Positions 14,101-27,500 are shown, counted from the first letter of the stretch. The stretch is 64,000 nucleotides of DNA from Lottia gigantea (GCF_000327385.1 NW_008707225.1:1628309-1692308), one strand, 5' to 3'. Translations and numbers: made by a program. Notes: generated from the sequence alone by a model not told the origin.

Positions 14101-17100
14101 ACTATATCTGTCTCCATATTGGAGTGCTGGTCTAAGTAAAAGTGCTGGCGCGGTATTGTTGATGATTGTTGTTAGGAAAGGTAGAGTCTATTTGTTGAAA
14201 GGTGTTAACAATTTATAGAAAGTCTTTTGAAGAATCAATAGATCATATTGTCGAATCATATCAAACGTTTAGTATGACAAGCCGAGACAAGATAGAACAT
14301 TGCTGTTTAATAGTTACTCCCCTTTAGATTAAATACTGAAACCCACTTATAGTCGTATGTTGCGATTTTGAAGTGATTTGATTTGTCATACCATGATATA
14401 TAACTACTTAAACACAATACAAACAAAATGTTTACCGCAATCCTTGAAACCATATTATCTGTTACAATATAAAAATTATACTTGATATATAACTGAATGT
14501 TTAATAACGAAATTAATAGGTTATCTAAACTCCATAAACCAAAATCAATGCATAACTTTTTAAAAATATTTTAGGGGGACAGGTGCGCCATTTTCAGGGG
14601 TTTTGAAAAAATTCTTCAGAAGTACCTAAAAGTTTCGACGGAGAGCTGTGAACAGTATTATTACTGAATAGCTTAGCTAAATAAAATCTAGTTTCTGAGA
14701 CTAAGGTACGTTTTGTCAATAAACTGGCATACCTGTCCCTCTATGTTCAAGATGTTATGTTCAAATCAAATCTATGATGTCCTGCGATATATTTTGCGTT
14801 CGTGATGTTATTTTTAGTCCAATTAGCACTATTAATTAGCATGATGTTTTGTCGTTTATAAAATGTTCAAGATTATGTTGTATATTCTTTTAGACCTATA
14901 ATACATTTAGATATTATATTTTAATAAGATTATGTTGTAAAATTACTCATAGATAATCTTGTTTCAAGCACCACTCGACAACATGAAATATAATTATCTA
15001 TTTCGACTTTAATGCTACTTGATATTTCAATAAACGATTTGTTACAGTGAAGGGTTTCAGAGTGGATTTTACTTTGCAAAATCGTTTGAATACATACATA
15101 TCAATATTGTAATTGCAATTACTATAATCTATGAACAGAAAATAGAAATATACATAAATAGTGTGACCCCAGCTCCATACTATCACAATGCCGGAAAGTG
15201 GGTGACTTCTTTATTATCATCCAGAAAAAGTAAACTAGTAGATAGTAGAGAAGATGTAAACTAGTAGATTATTGAGAAGATATAAACTAGTAGATTATAG
15301 TGAAGATGTAAACTAGTAGATTGTAGAGAAGATGTAAACTAGTAGATTATAGAGAAGATGTAAACTTGTAGTTTATAGAGATGATGTAAACTAGTAGATT
15401 GTAGAGAAGATGTAAACTTGTAGTTTATAGAGATGATGTAAACTAGTAGATTATAGAGAAGATGTAAACTAGTAGATTGTAGAGAAGATGTAAACTAGTA
15501 GATTATAGAGAAGATGTAAACTAGTAGATTGTAGAGAAGATGTAAACTTGTAGTTTATAGAGATGATGTAAACTAGTAGATTATAGAGAAGATGTAAACT
15601 AGTAGATTGTAGAGAAGATGTAAACTAGTAGATTACAGAGAAGATGTAAACTAGTAGATTATAGAGATGATGTAAACTAGTAGATTGTAGAGAAGATGTA
15701 AACTAGTAGATAGTAGAGATGATGTAAACTAGTAGATTATAGAGAAGATGTAAACTAGTAGATTGTAGAGAAGGTGTAAACTAGTACATTATAGAAAAGA
15801 TGTAAATTAGTAAATTATAGACAAGACGTAAACTAGTAGATTATAGAGAAGACGTAAACTAGTAGATTATAGAGAAGACGTAAACTAGTAGATTATAGAG
15901 AAGATGAAAATTAGTAAATGATAGAGAAGATGTAAACTAGTAGATTATAGAGAAGATGTAACCTAGTAGATTATAGAGAAGATGTAAACTTGTAGTTTAC
16001 AGATTATATTAAACTAGTAAGCTATAGAGAAGATGTATACTAGTAAACTGGTTTATTATAGAAAAGACGTAAACTAGTAGATTATAGAGAAGATGTAAAC
16101 TAGTAGATTATAGAGAAAGTGTAAACTAGTAGATTATAGAGAAGACGTAAACTGGTAGATTATAGAGAAGACGTAAACTAGTAGATTGTAGAGAATGTGT
16201 AAACTAGTACATTATAGAGAAGATGTAAACTAGAAGATTATATTAAACCAGTAAGCTATAGAGAAGATGTAAACTAGTAAACTGATTTATTATGGAGAAG
16301 ATGTAAACTAGTAGATTATGGAGAAGGTGTAAACTGGTAGATTATAGAGAAGACGTAAACTAGTAGATTGTAGAGAATGTGTAAACTAGTACATTATAGA
16401 GAAGATGTAAACTAGAAGATTATATTAAACCAGTAAGCTATAGAGAAGATGTAAACTAGTAAACTGATTTATTATGGAGAAGATGTAAACTAGTAGATTA
16501 TGGAGAAGGTGTAAACTAGTAAACTGGTTTATTATACAGAAGATGTAAACTAGTAGATTATAGAGAAGATGTAAACTAGTAGATTATAGAGAAGATGTAA
16601 ACTAGTAAACTGGCTTATTATAGAGAAGATGTTAACTAGTAGTTAATAGAGAAGATGTAAACCAGTAAGCTATAGAGAAGATGTAAACTAGTAGATTGCA
16701 GAGAAGATGTAAACTAGTAGATTGTAGAGAAGGTGTAAACTAGAAGATTATATTAAACCTGTAAGCTAAAGAGAAGATGTAAACGAGTAGATTATTGAGA
16801 AGATGTAAACTAGTACATTATAGTGAAGATGTAAACTAGTAGATTATAGAGAAGGTGTAAACTAATAGATAGTAGAGAAGGTTTAAACTAGTAGATTGTA
16901 GAGAAGATGTAAACTAGTACATTATAGAGAAGATATAAACTAGTAGATTGTAGAGAAGATGTAAACTAGTAGATTGTAGAGAAGGTGTAAACTAGTAGAT
17001 TGTAGAGAAGATGTAAACTAGTAGATTATTGAGAAGATGTAAACTTGTAGTTTATAGAGAAGATGTAAACTAGTAGATAGTAGAGATGATGTAAACTAGT

Positions 17101-20100
17101 AGATTATAGAGAAGATGTAAACTAGTAGATTATAGAGAAGATGTAAACTTGTAGTTTATAGAGATGATGTAAACTAGTAGATTATTGAGAAGATGTAAAC
17201 TAGTTTATTGTAGAGAAGATGTAAACTAGTACATTATAGAGAAGATGTAAACTAGAAGATTATATTAAACCAGTAAGCTAAAGAGAAGATGTAAACGAGT
17301 AGATTATTGAGAAGATATAAACTAGTAGATTGTACAGAAGGTGTAAACTAGTAGATTGTAGAGAAGATGTAAACTAGTAGATTATTGAGATGATGTAAAC
17401 TAGTTTATTGTAGAGAAGATGTAAACTAGTACATTATAGAGAAGATGTAAACTAGAAGATTATATTAAACCAGTAAGCTAAAGAGAAGATGTAAACGAGT
17501 AGATTATTGAGAAGATATAAACTAGTAGATTGTACAGAAGGTGTAAACTAGTAGATTGTAGAGAAGATGTAAACTAGTAGATTATTGAGAAGATGTAAAC
17601 TTGTAGTTTATAGAGAAGATGTAAACTAGTAGATAGTAGAGATGATGTAAACTAGTAGATTATAGAGAAGATGTAAACTAGTAGATTATAGAGAAGATGT
17701 AAACTTGTAGTTTATAGAGATGATGTAAACTAGTAGATTATTGAGAAGATGTAAACTAGTTTATTGTAGAGAAGATGTAAACTAGTACATTATAGAGAAG
17801 ATGTAAACTAGAAGATTATATTAAACCAGTAAGCTAAAGAGAAGATGTAAACGAGTAGATTATTGAGAAGATATAAACTAGTAGATTGTACAGAAGGTGT
17901 AAACTAGTAGATTGTAGAGAAGATGTAAACTAGTAGATTATTGAGATGATGTAAACTAGTTTATTGTAGAGAAGGTGTAAACTAGTACATTATAGAGAAG
18001 ATGTAAACTAGAAGATTATATTAAACCAGTAAGCTATAGAGAAGACGTAAACTGGTTGATTGTAGAGAAGTTGGAAACTAGTACTTTAAAGAGATCGAAA
18101 CAAAATAGTTGTAAACAGAAATGAATTGATTCAGGAACAGAAAAGAGTCCAAAAAAAAAAATCAGATCAAACAAAGTTGTCAAAAGCTGATATACAAAAA
18201 AATCAAAGCAATAAAATGGTAAAATTTCCAAATGCATAAGAAATTTTTTTATTGGAATTTTATAAAGACACTTTAATCTTATTTTATGTGCCGTGGTCAT
18301 GGTTGCACCGTACATTATAATGAAATCAAATGATTTGTTTGTTTGATTTCCTTTTCATATGAATTGGGAAACATATAACATGAAATCAGTGGTGTTTATA
18401 AAATATTTGTTTAGAGAGGTGGGCCGCAAAATATAGGCGTTACAGTCAAAATATTTTTATCGTAGATATCCCTCAATGTTAATTAAATTTCGCGATTTTT
18501 TTTTCGCCATACATCTCAAATTAGATCAAGCTTTCAATCGGTTTTATCATAAGTTTTTATTTTTAATATATCCACTTCAGTTATAGGGTCTAACGACAGC
18601 CCTTTTCAATGTTCGGAAAATTAACCTTTTGGCCTAACTAGTCTTCTTTAACCAATCGAATTTATATTCTCTCACTGGCATTTTGTGACACAGTGTTTAT
18701 CCGGTTAGGTCAAAGGGTTAATTTGACGAACGTTTAAGAGGGCATAGGAAGAAATACTCGTCAATATATACTTCTTGGATTAGTGTAGATCTCTTACAAT
18801 GATTAGCAATATTACAACGGTCTAATTTCAATGAAACTGGATACATTATTTCCATTCTCTATGACGATGCTTCAGTTATGAACAGAAACAGTTTTGGTAA
18901 GATAGGTGGTCGTTGAACACGTCTTTTGTCTGATTGATTGTGTAAACGTGAATCTTAATATAAATCGTGTATGTTCGGGGGCATCCGGGGTATCCCCCCC
19001 CCCCCCCCCAACCTTTATCCCTGTAGCAACGGACCTACCCGGTTTGTCAACTCATCATCCTTGCAAGCAATATGTATGTTCGGGGGCATCAATACGCCGA
19101 TGACAACCAATTAGTCTTAAGGTCTGAGTCTTAGGTGCTGGATTAGCATAATCTTCGGCTTGTTTCCGAAACCTTACTTATTTTCTGTAAAAATTTCATT
19201 TAATATAGAAATAAAATATTGTTTAAACCAAGTTCTGAGTCCAAGTTAAAAAAAAACTTCATTGAATATGAGCTCCATTACAAAAAGTACCTTGGTGAAA
19301 AGGACTATAGGTTACCAGCTCTTCGGGAACACCTGAATAATACTACAGGCGTTGAAAGTTCAATGACTTTGTTGATTATTTTGTGTTTTTAATAGTTCTG
19401 TATTAAACCATTGCAGAAAAAGTACCAATACCAATAGAAGCAGCAGATAAACTGGTACAAGAAGTTCAATGTGAATTAAAGTGCTGTGGACGTGTTTAAT
19501 GATTAATTTTAATGTATCTCAATAACGGTCAATGTTGAAGATTATCGGAGAAGACATGAATAATAATGACTAGTAATTAGTTATAGATTATTAGAAAGAT
19601 ATCAATAACTATTGCCTGTCAACATCTCCATGTTGAATTGCTTTCTTACACTATAATTTATCCACTGTTATTTCATTTGTGTGTCAATACAACTTCATGT
19701 TTTATCTTTCTGAGTTGGATTAAGAAACTATTTTTAACAACGAATTAAATGTGGCATTAATGAAGATGTTTATATACCATGGCCATTGACCGATTCATCG
19801 ATGTTCAGAGTTATATTCAGCGATACCTCCATAGGACAATTCTATCTCTTAGGAATATTACCCTTATTCGTGGCCTCTCAAATCCAAAGATCCATTCGAA
19901 TTGTCTTGATTATTGCCTATTAATAATGAAGGAACACCCCTTTAAACCAACGGTATGTGGGAGTGGTGTTACCATGGCTATAACTTGATCTATCAGAATT
20001 TTACTTATATCATTATAAAGCTAATAAAATCTACTTTCTACTGAATATTATTTTATTTACCTGCTGGACCATCTTCATACGTAATCTGGTCATGCTATCA

Positions 20101-20129
20101 TGCATGGAATCACTATCTGTGGCCGCCAT
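8108..20129 (-). CDS. C21orf58: C21orf58-like protein with DUF4587 domain (328 aa, nine exons)
   Basis: Exons are 20061-20129, 11727-11778, 11511-11587, 11003-11141, 10445-10783, 10178-10275, 9910-10004, 9689-9705 and 8108-8208. The phases agree and the total is 987 nt. The start is MAATDSDSMHDSMTRLRMKM, followed by a basic helical region (KIANERDKLDQRP; FRRQELLDRIRQEQLN) that parallels the human C21orf58 N-terminal helix as I remember it. A proline/glutamine linker with repeated PPPQVIQQ units follows. The DUF4587 core is DFMDMMMMQNAQMHHMAMQQ at about residues 227-246, the feature shared with C21orf58 and PRR29. The tail is rich in His, Gly and Tyr and ends DDGSNYYVYH. The biochemical role of the family is not established. 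The last internal exon is only 17 nt. Intron 1 is about 8.3 kb and full of repeats. Orthology is inferred from remembered sequences. Confidence 0.85.
8640..9115. repeat. Degenerate tandem repeat, 'gagaacatgatatcaagtga' units
   Basis: Diverged copies of GAGAACATGATATCAAGTGA, followed by AGTCA, recur roughly every 25-45 bp, with many substitutions and spacing changes. The tract lies in the last intron of the C21orf58-like gene. It is purine-rich on the plus strand and non-coding. It looks like an old, decaying minisatellite. Confidence 0.65.
12490..12800. repeat. Degenerate repeat of 'taacagttgttatctttatag'-type units
   Basis: Variants of AACAGTTGTTATCTTTATAG recur about ten times with irregular spacing inside intron 1 of the C21orf58-like gene. 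There is no reading frame. It is probably a worn simple or minisatellite repeat. Confidence 0.6.
14574..14741. repeat. Short inverted-repeat element (family also at 52577)
   Basis: The left end reads AGGGGGACAGGTGCGCC. The right end, read on the opposite strand, is AGAGGGACAGGTATGCC, so about 14 of 17 terminal bases match. The inside shares 'aattcttcagaag' and 'ctgagactaaggta'-type stretches with the element near 52577. It is non-coding and resembles a MITE. Confidence 0.45.
15226..18075. repeat. 26-bp satellite array, about 2.85 kb, about 110 units
   Basis: The unit is close to GTAAACTAGTAGATTATAGA plus GAAGAT (26 bp). It is repeated head to tail with point variants (cTTGTAGTTTATag, TAGTACATTAT, gattatattaaaccagtaagcta). 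Variant units recur in blocks: a 182-bp step links 16199 and 16381, and a 556-bp step links 17201 with 17757, 17401 with 17957 and 17041 with 17597. That is higher-order structure and implies duplication of multi-unit blocks. The array lies wholly in intron 1 of the C21orf58-like gene. It has no spacers, so it is not a CRISPR array, and it has no open frame. Confidence 0.95.
18606..18737. repeat. MITE-like element with about 33-bp inverted ends
   Basis: Left arm AATTAACCTTTTGGCCTAAC (about 18619-18638) faces right arm GTTAGGTCAAAGGGTTAATT (about 18705-18724). The match continues outward through a GTTCG / CGAAC pair. The total is about 132 bp and non-coding, inside the first intron of the C21orf58-like gene. 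Confidence 0.55.
18968..19095. repeat. Poly-C run between two copies of a 17-bp motif
   Basis: GTATGTTCGGGGGCATC occurs near 18969 and again near 19074. Between them lies an uninterrupted run of about 16 C at roughly 18994-19009. No gene content is seen around it. Possibly a small duplication with a slippage-prone tract. Confidence 0.5.
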
Positions 20130-22065
20130 TTTGTCTGTTTATATGGGCAACGAAGCCCTTAAAGGCTTCTCTAAAGACACACTCTCTCTTGTCACATTAA
20201 AAAGAATTGTTATGTTCGTTCTCTAGCGACATACTCTACACACATTCATTGGTCTGATCCATTCAGATTGAAAGGGCGAAAGGGTAGAATAATAACAGTC
20301 ATTCTTTGTATATTTAGTATATAATATATTACATATCTAAAAGGGACCACGTAGTTTATGAAAAGAATGTAATGTACACCACAATAAACGAAGATAGATT
20401 AGATCAGTGAGACTTCGTATGCAGACGATAAGCAGATTTTTCTTTAAAAAAATGAAATAAATTTAAATGAAGTTTTAATTCCTACTTTTATGCGCCGTAT
20501 TTTACAATGAAGGGGAAATTGTATACGTTACGAATGCCACGATATCGATGTCATTTTACCTTAATGTCTAATAAATACATGTACATTGATTTGTGTTGGA
20601 CATCGAGATTTAAAATGCGTTTACCAATATGCACTGAGGACATGAAATTGGCGCAGTTATGTCTGTAGTAGTGAGATAGTAATAGTTATAAGAACTTGCT
20701 TTCGGGGTTGCGAGGGGGAGCGGTTGAAAATGCATTACATTCCAAAAAAATAAAAATTATATACACAATCAACAAAACCATCAATAAAAAAATTGGCGGA
20801 GGGTTTCGTTCTTTCTGATTGAAAAAACATTTTCTTACAATATTACCTCCCTTGAAATTCTCACTTCGGAGCATTGATTATGTATCGAAAATATCCAAAA
20901 ACTCGATAGCCCTTGTATGTCGAAACATATTGAATGATGAATTTGGATGAAAAATGTTTCCCACTCTGTTATGAATTTGGTGTGCATATACTTGTATTTT
21001 CATCAAAGCCATTAGCACAATCAGCTATACCATTACATATATTGATGGCTGTTTTTACCAATCAGTTCTACCTCACCCGTCACTCCGTCAGTGAGTCCGT
21101 CACTCCGTCAATGAGTTCTCCACTCACGTCAGTGATTCCGTCATAACGTCAATCGACTCGTTTATACATTTAAACATGCCGGCTGTACATCCATCTTAAA
21201 GATAAGAAATATATTCAGTAAAAACTATAAGATCAGCCTATAAATCGTATATTTCATCAATACACACATTTTAACGGTGCTCAGCATGACTATTGCTCTC
21301 GAGATTATTCAGTTACCTAATGTCCCATATATACTTAATATCACCGCAATCATGACCATGCCGGGGAAAGCTTGCAAGACAGGACATGACCAAACTTCCT
21401 TTGAGCCACGACAGATATACATTATAAGATTCTTATATGGATTTAATATACCATGCAGTACCTACTGCAATTTGAATTTTTTTCATCTTCGCCACTTGGG
21501 TGCAATCTTTTGTACCACCTATAACGTCGCAGTCACTTGAACAATTTAAAATTTCAATATAAAATTACAAAACAAAAGTTGCCATCTGAGGCAGGTCTTA
21601 CGTAAGTGATAGCCCTTTAAAATTCATGGAAAATTCTAAATATTTTTAACATTAAATTATATGTTATATCATGCAACATGCATCAAATGGAGACTTGTTA
21701 ATATTACATCGGCAGAATCATCGAGTCATCACTTATTCTTAGATGTTTAATTGTTTGCAAGAATTATGCTTTGTTTTACTTTATCTTTCAATTTCAGTGT
21801 CTAACAATGGATATCAAAATTAATGAATAACCTACTATAGACATTTTTGTTTGTTATTTTTTAAGTAGTTTTTAGTTTACAGTCAACAAAAAATATAGCA
21901 CATTCCATTTGTGATCTAGATTACATCAACAACTATAAAATAGTTATTATTCAACACAAAAAATATAAGTCTTTAAGCACACCACTAATAATAGTTCTAA
22001 AAAAGCTTTCTTTTATAAGAATTATGTCAGAAATATTGACTAACGTACCTATTGGTCGAGATGTT
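20130..22065. other. Intergenic stretch upstream of the C21orf58-like gene
   Basis: No exon was recognised on either strand. Near 21080-21150 a short GTCACTCCGTCAGTGAG-like motif repeats a few times. The first ~150 bp above 20129 would be the promoter side of the minus-strand gene, but no TATA box or other clear element was seen. Confidence 0.45.
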
Positions 22066-23670
22066 GTTCAACTGGTTATCGGAGAAGTTGTAGGACTGGT
22101 AGTGGGTGAAGTTGTAGGGCTGGTAGTAGGTGAAGTTATAGTACTAGTAGTGGGTGAAGTTATAGGACTAGTAGTAGGTGAAGTCGTAGGACTGGTAGTT
22201 GGTAAAGTTGTAGGACTGGTAGTAGGAGAAGTTGTAGGACTGGTAGTAGGTGAAGTTGTAGGACTGGTAGTAGGAGAAGTTGTAGGACTGGTAGTAGATG
22301 AAGTCGTAGGACTGGTAGTTGGTAAAGTTGTAGGACTGGTAGTTGGTGAAGTTGTAGGACTGGTAGTAGGTGAAGTTGTAGGACTTGTAGTCGGAGAAGT
22401 TGTAGGACTGGTAGTAGGAGAAGTTGTAGGACTGGTAGTTGGTGACATTGAGGCACTGATAGTTGTTGAAGTTGTAGGACTGGTAGTTGGTGACATTGTG
22501 GCACTGGTAGTTGTTGAAGTTGTAGGGCTGGTAGTTGGAGAAGTTGTAGGACTGGTAGTTGGTGAAGTTGTAAGACTGGTAGTTGGTGAAGTTGTAGAAC
22601 TGGTAGTAGGTGAAGTTGTAGGACTGGTAGTAGGTGAAGTTGTAGGACTGGTAGTAGGAGAAGTTGTAGGACTGGTAGTATGTGAAGTTGTAGGACTTGT
22701 AGTCGGAAAAGTTGTAGGACTGGTAGTAGGTGAAGTTGTAGCGCTAGTAGCAGGAGACGTTGTTGGACTGGTAGAAGGTGAAGTTGTGGGACTGGTAGTA
22801 GGAAAAGTTGTAGTGCTGGTAGCAGGATAAGTAGCTGGACTGGTAGCAGGTGAGGTTGTAGGACTGGTGGTAGGAGAAGTTTTAGGGCTGGTAGTAGGAG
22901 AAGTTATAGGACTAGCAAATGGCGAAGTTGTTGGACTGATAGTAGGTGCAGTTGTAGGACTGGTAGTTTGCTAAGTTGGAGGACTGGTAGTTGGTGAAGT
23001 TGTAGGACTGGTAGTAGGAGAAGCTGTATGAATTGTAGTAGGAGAGGTTGTAGTTCTGGTAGCAGGTGAGGTTGTAGGACTGGTGGTAGGAGAAGTTTTG
23101 GGGCTGGTAGTAGGATAGGACTAGCAGATGGCGAAGTTGTTGGACTGGTAGTAGGCGAAGTTGTAAGGCTTGTAGTTAGTGAAGTTGTAGGACTGGTAGT
23201 TGGTGAAGTTGTAGGACTGGTAGTTGATGAAGTTGTAGGACTGGTAGTTGATGAAGTTGTAAGATTGGTAGTTGGTGAAGTTGTGGGACTGGTAGTAGGA
23301 AACGTTGTAGCGCTGGTAGCAGGAGAGGTTGTTGGATTGGTAGCAGGTGAAGTTGTAGGACTGGTAGTAGGGGAAGTTGTAGGACTGGTAATAGGGGAAT
23401 TTAGGACTGGCAGTAGGTGATATTGTAGGACTGGTAGTTGGCGAAGTTGTCGGACTGGTAGTAGGGGAATTTAGAGGACTAGTAGTAGGGGAATTTAGAG
23501 GACTAGTAGATGGCGAAGTTGTAGGACTGGTAGTAGATGAAGTTGTAGGACTGGTAATTGGCGAATTTGTGGGACTGGTAGTTGGCGAAGTTGCAGGACT
23601 AGTAGCAGGTGAAGTTATAGCACTGGTAGCAGGCGAAATTGTAGGACTGGTAGTTGGTGAAGTTGGCCGT
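22066..23670. repeat. 24-bp minisatellite, about 65 units, open frames on both strands
   Basis: The unit is close to GTAGGACTGGTAGTAGGTGA plus AGTT (24 bp). Because 24 is a multiple of three, one plus frame stays open from 22024 to 22830, with an eight-residue VVGEVVGL repeat. A minus frame with a TSPTTSPT repeat stays open over roughly 22960-22068. Most unit variants change third positions of both frames. Past 22960 both frames are broken by in-frame stops and by units of other lengths, for example a 22-bp unit near 23400. No splice context or start tying either frame to a gene was found. A worn mucin-like exon on the minus strand is possible; a plain non-coding minisatellite is more likely. 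Confidence 0.9.
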
Positions 23671-24520
23671 TAGGTAGGCTACAACTGTTTGTAATTGCTG
23701 TTTGACGCGTGAGTGTCAGATAAAAACATATCGTCTAATAAAACTAGGGAGGGGCCTATACTTACCCTTCAGCAAGCTGGGTGAGGTCTGAATACGTAAT
23801 TTTAAGATTAATAACATGATATATGGCTGCACGGCAAGTTTTGTCGTCTTCTGATTTATTTTTTTTTTTTTGAAAATGGATCGAAAAATAAAAATCCATA
23901 GCCTAATCAAAATGTTCAGTAAATGTGCACTGAATATTCTGATCTAATATCTTTCAGAGGACAAAAAGATTTGTACATGTGTTTTTATGGTCTAGTAAAA
24001 GACAAATAGCAGGGAGGATAAGATTTTTGTCAAATGTTACATAGGCAGTACTTGAATAATTCTGAACCCTAGTGACACGAGTGAAGAATCGTGTTAAATT
24101 GTCGTCTTCTCGTGTCACACGAGAACAAGTTATGAGATCACATGACGTATCACATGATAATATTACAAAATGGCTGCTAAAACTTAGTCTATTTGTATAT
24201 TATTACGAAATAAACAAAACTCCTGTTAAATATGCTTTGTTCGAAGTAACAATTTTATTATAAATGTATGTAAAAGGTGGTTTTGACTTATATTAAAGTT
24301 AAACTTTAAGAAATCAAATAAATCTTTATAACGTAATGTGATATAAGATGCTATTTGTTTCGTTGTTCCTACTGCAGTCTCACTCCTGAGTCACTGCTTT
24401 ATAACTGCTGCCGCAATGTCACGGAAGGTACCCTTCTCTAACATTGGCACAATCACATTTATTGCTACTCAATCTCTTAACCATTATAGGCTTATCTTTG
24501 ATAAATTTTGAATTTTTCAG
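23671..24520. other. Upstream region of WDSUB1
   Basis: A 3' splice site (polypyrimidine tract then AG at 24519-24520) lies just ahead of the WDSUB1 start codon, so at least one non-coding first exon should lie in this stretch. A candidate donor is the ACGGAAG|GTACCC at about 24429. Two copies of ATCACATGA (E-box-like core CACATG) stand near 24135-24157. No other gene is visible. Confidence 0.4.
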
Positions 24521-24529
24521 AAACAAATT

Positions 24530-27500
24530 ATGTCCAACATGGTAGCCAGTTTATTACAAACTCTTCATGGACATTCTATGGATGTTACCTGTGTGAGTTT
24601 TGGTAAGGAAGAACTTGTAACCTGTTCAGGTGATAAAACCGTGAGGGTATGGAACATTCAAGATTTCTCAGAGTTACCTTGTTCACCATTACTTGCTCAC
24701 ACCTATATTGTAAACTGTTGTACGTTTAATAAGTCTGGGACTGTGTTTGCTACTTGTTCAACTGATGGAAAAGTGATATTATATGACTCTAAGACAGGAG
24801 ATCAGATAGCTATATTTGAACATCCCAGTAAAAGTGCTGTTCGTGTGTGTAGGTTTTCGCCTAATTTTACTCTGATAGCATCTGGTGGTGATGATAATGC
24901 CTTGTGTTTATGGGATATTGAGAAGAAGAAACTTGTCAGGTAATATTGGTTGAATAATTTTCATAGAAATAACAATTTTATTTCATACTATAGGGCATTT
25001 TAACCATTGAAGTAGCAGACTGTGGATCGTTTCAAAACTATGTTAATTTCAGCTACCTGAAGATTTCCACAAGTAAAGTCTACATTACAAATATTATCAT
25101 GAAACTGAACATACAATGACAGTACTTAATATAAAATATTTTTGTAGAACTTTACAAGGTCATGATGAATCAGTTATGGCATTAGCCTTCACACCAGATA
25201 ATAACTATATTGTCTCAGGTAGTTGTAATGGAGATCTGAGGACATGGGATGCCAGCTTTGGTCATGGTAGATGTTTATCTTTTGAACTAGATGGTCATGA
25301 TCTAGGGGTAACTTGTTGTGAATTTTCACCTTCATTTGGAACTGCAGGTAGGCCAATAGCGTTGAATTTGTAAATTTCATTTAGTAATTGAGTGAGGTAA
25401 AATTCTTAACTTTGATTTGATTCATGCACCGTATGTGGGCCTCCTTGAACGTAAGTGATTTGAAATATGCTTTTATCGCAGTCAATTTTTTTTTTTAATT
25501 TCTCAGAAATGTGCAGTTGTAGGTTTTAAGCCTACACTGGATACTTCTGTAAATGGAGTGATAAACAATCATTACTGGCACTATAATAAAATTTTCTAAA
25601 CGTTAAATTCTGTTATTTTGTGTCTGTATATATTGTCTAGGGACACCATCTGTGTCAGCAGCTAGTTTCCTATTGGCATCTGGAGGTAAAGATGATTGTA
25701 TTAAAATATGGCATTTCATGGCTGAAGTAGGCTCACCCAGTAAGTTTACTATTTTTCTAGATTTTATTTACATCATGATTGAATATCATTTCCTCAGAAT
25801 AATACATATACCGGTATTTATTTATTGGGAATTTTTTGGGAAATTTTGAAAATCATGATTTGAAGATATTTGCATTGCATTGTAATCTAAATGGAAATTG
25901 CATTCATGATATGTTATTTTTTCCAGCTGTATTATTAAAGTTAAGAGATACCCTACCAGGACATAATGATTCTATACTATCATGTTGTTTTTCACCAGAT
26001 GGTAGTTTGTTAGCATCAGGGTATGTATACCACCATTCTGACTTTATAAACTCTATACTCATAACTGAATTGTTTAAGTTTTTATCTGAAAATTGAAATC
26101 TTTTTTTTTTTTAATTTTTACTATATTTATTGTAGGTCAATAGATAAAACTATCAGATTGTGGGATCCTGTAAGTAAAACTGTTATTTATAATGAATTTG
26201 TTAGCAATACCCTCATACGATCTGTAAATGCTAAGATTATTTTCTTTCTGCAATGGCTCTTATTGATTTGTTTATATGCCGCAGTAATTTTCAGTGCAGC
26301 TTAATTGCTGAACTTGCATCAATTGGTACTTTCCATATAGTCTTGCAGAAAGTCTTTAAAGTAAAGTTTGAATAAGATCATGTTCCTATCTACACCAATT
26401 AACAAAATGTAGACATAATATTTGTTTTATTTTTTGAACTTGTAGTTGAAAGGTGAAGGTTTATTTACAATAGAAGGACATTCAAGGTAAGATAACTGTG
26501 CTGCCTTATTTCATCTTTAATTTGAACCAATTTCAATAATGATTTAGATTTTCAAGTTTAAGTAATATACTGCTGATTTTGTTTCTAGATTCTAAGTAAA
26601 GAATGACAAGGTTTAAAACTTAAAGTAAACTTCCCGGTTATAATGATTTTGTTAGATTCTAGGAAAAGAATGACTAGATTTATGTTTATTGATATACTGA
26701 TGATTTTGTTTGTAGATATGTAACAAGTTGTGCCTTTTCAAGAGATGGTCTAATGTTAGCTTCAGGTTCTAATGATAAAACAGTTATGGTGTGGAAGTTA
26801 ACCAACACAACATATATTATGAGTAGGTGTTATAAGCTTATATTAGATACTCTTTGTTTATACAAATTCCAAGTACATGTATATAAGATCAGTGTCTTTC
26901 ATTTTATCCTCTTTAGACTAATAGTTTTGTAATAGGCAGAAAAAATAATGAAATGAGCGAATAAAAGGTTTGAAAATTAATAATTTATAGATGGATTAAA
27001 AGGTTATGAAGAACCAGAAGCAAGTACCAGTAATATACAGTCAGTTACTACAGACAATGATATATTAAGTTGGTCTGTAGATGATGTATGTGATTGGATT
27101 AGCTCTCTAGGTTTAGAGGATTATAAAGATATGTTTAAAGCTCAAGCTATAGATGGTGCTGAACTATTAGCTTTAAATACTAATGATTTACAATCTGCTT
27201 TAGGAATAGGTGAGCTGCTTTCTTATTTACTTATATATCAAAACATACATATCATTTATTATAAAGTTACCTAGTTCATGATTTTAAGACAATGCATTTG
27301 GATGGTGAAAATGTCTTTACGGTCTCCTAAAGATTCAATCAAATTCTACTTTTTAACCAACAATAATATATCCAATGCATCTGTGACTTAGTGACTTGCA
27401 ATGACAGGGCCATGGGATTCTGATGCCATATTTTAGATAAAATAACAAATTTTTATGTCATTTCTATTACAGCACCATTAGGTCATCGTAATAAAATATT

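Noticed and set aside
15226-18075. CRISPR-like regular repeat array
   Set aside because: The units abut with no unique spacers, and the setting is a eukaryotic intron; it is a satellite.
18034-18315. 93-residue minus-strand frame rich in Phe/Leu
   Set aside because: It overlaps the end of the satellite and AT-rich flank, and no splice signals or family are visible.
22024-22830. 268-residue plus-strand frame of VVGEVVGL repeats as a protein gene
   Set aside because: It is a by-product of a 24-bp tandem repeat. The mirror frame on the other strand is just as open, and no splice or promoter context was found.
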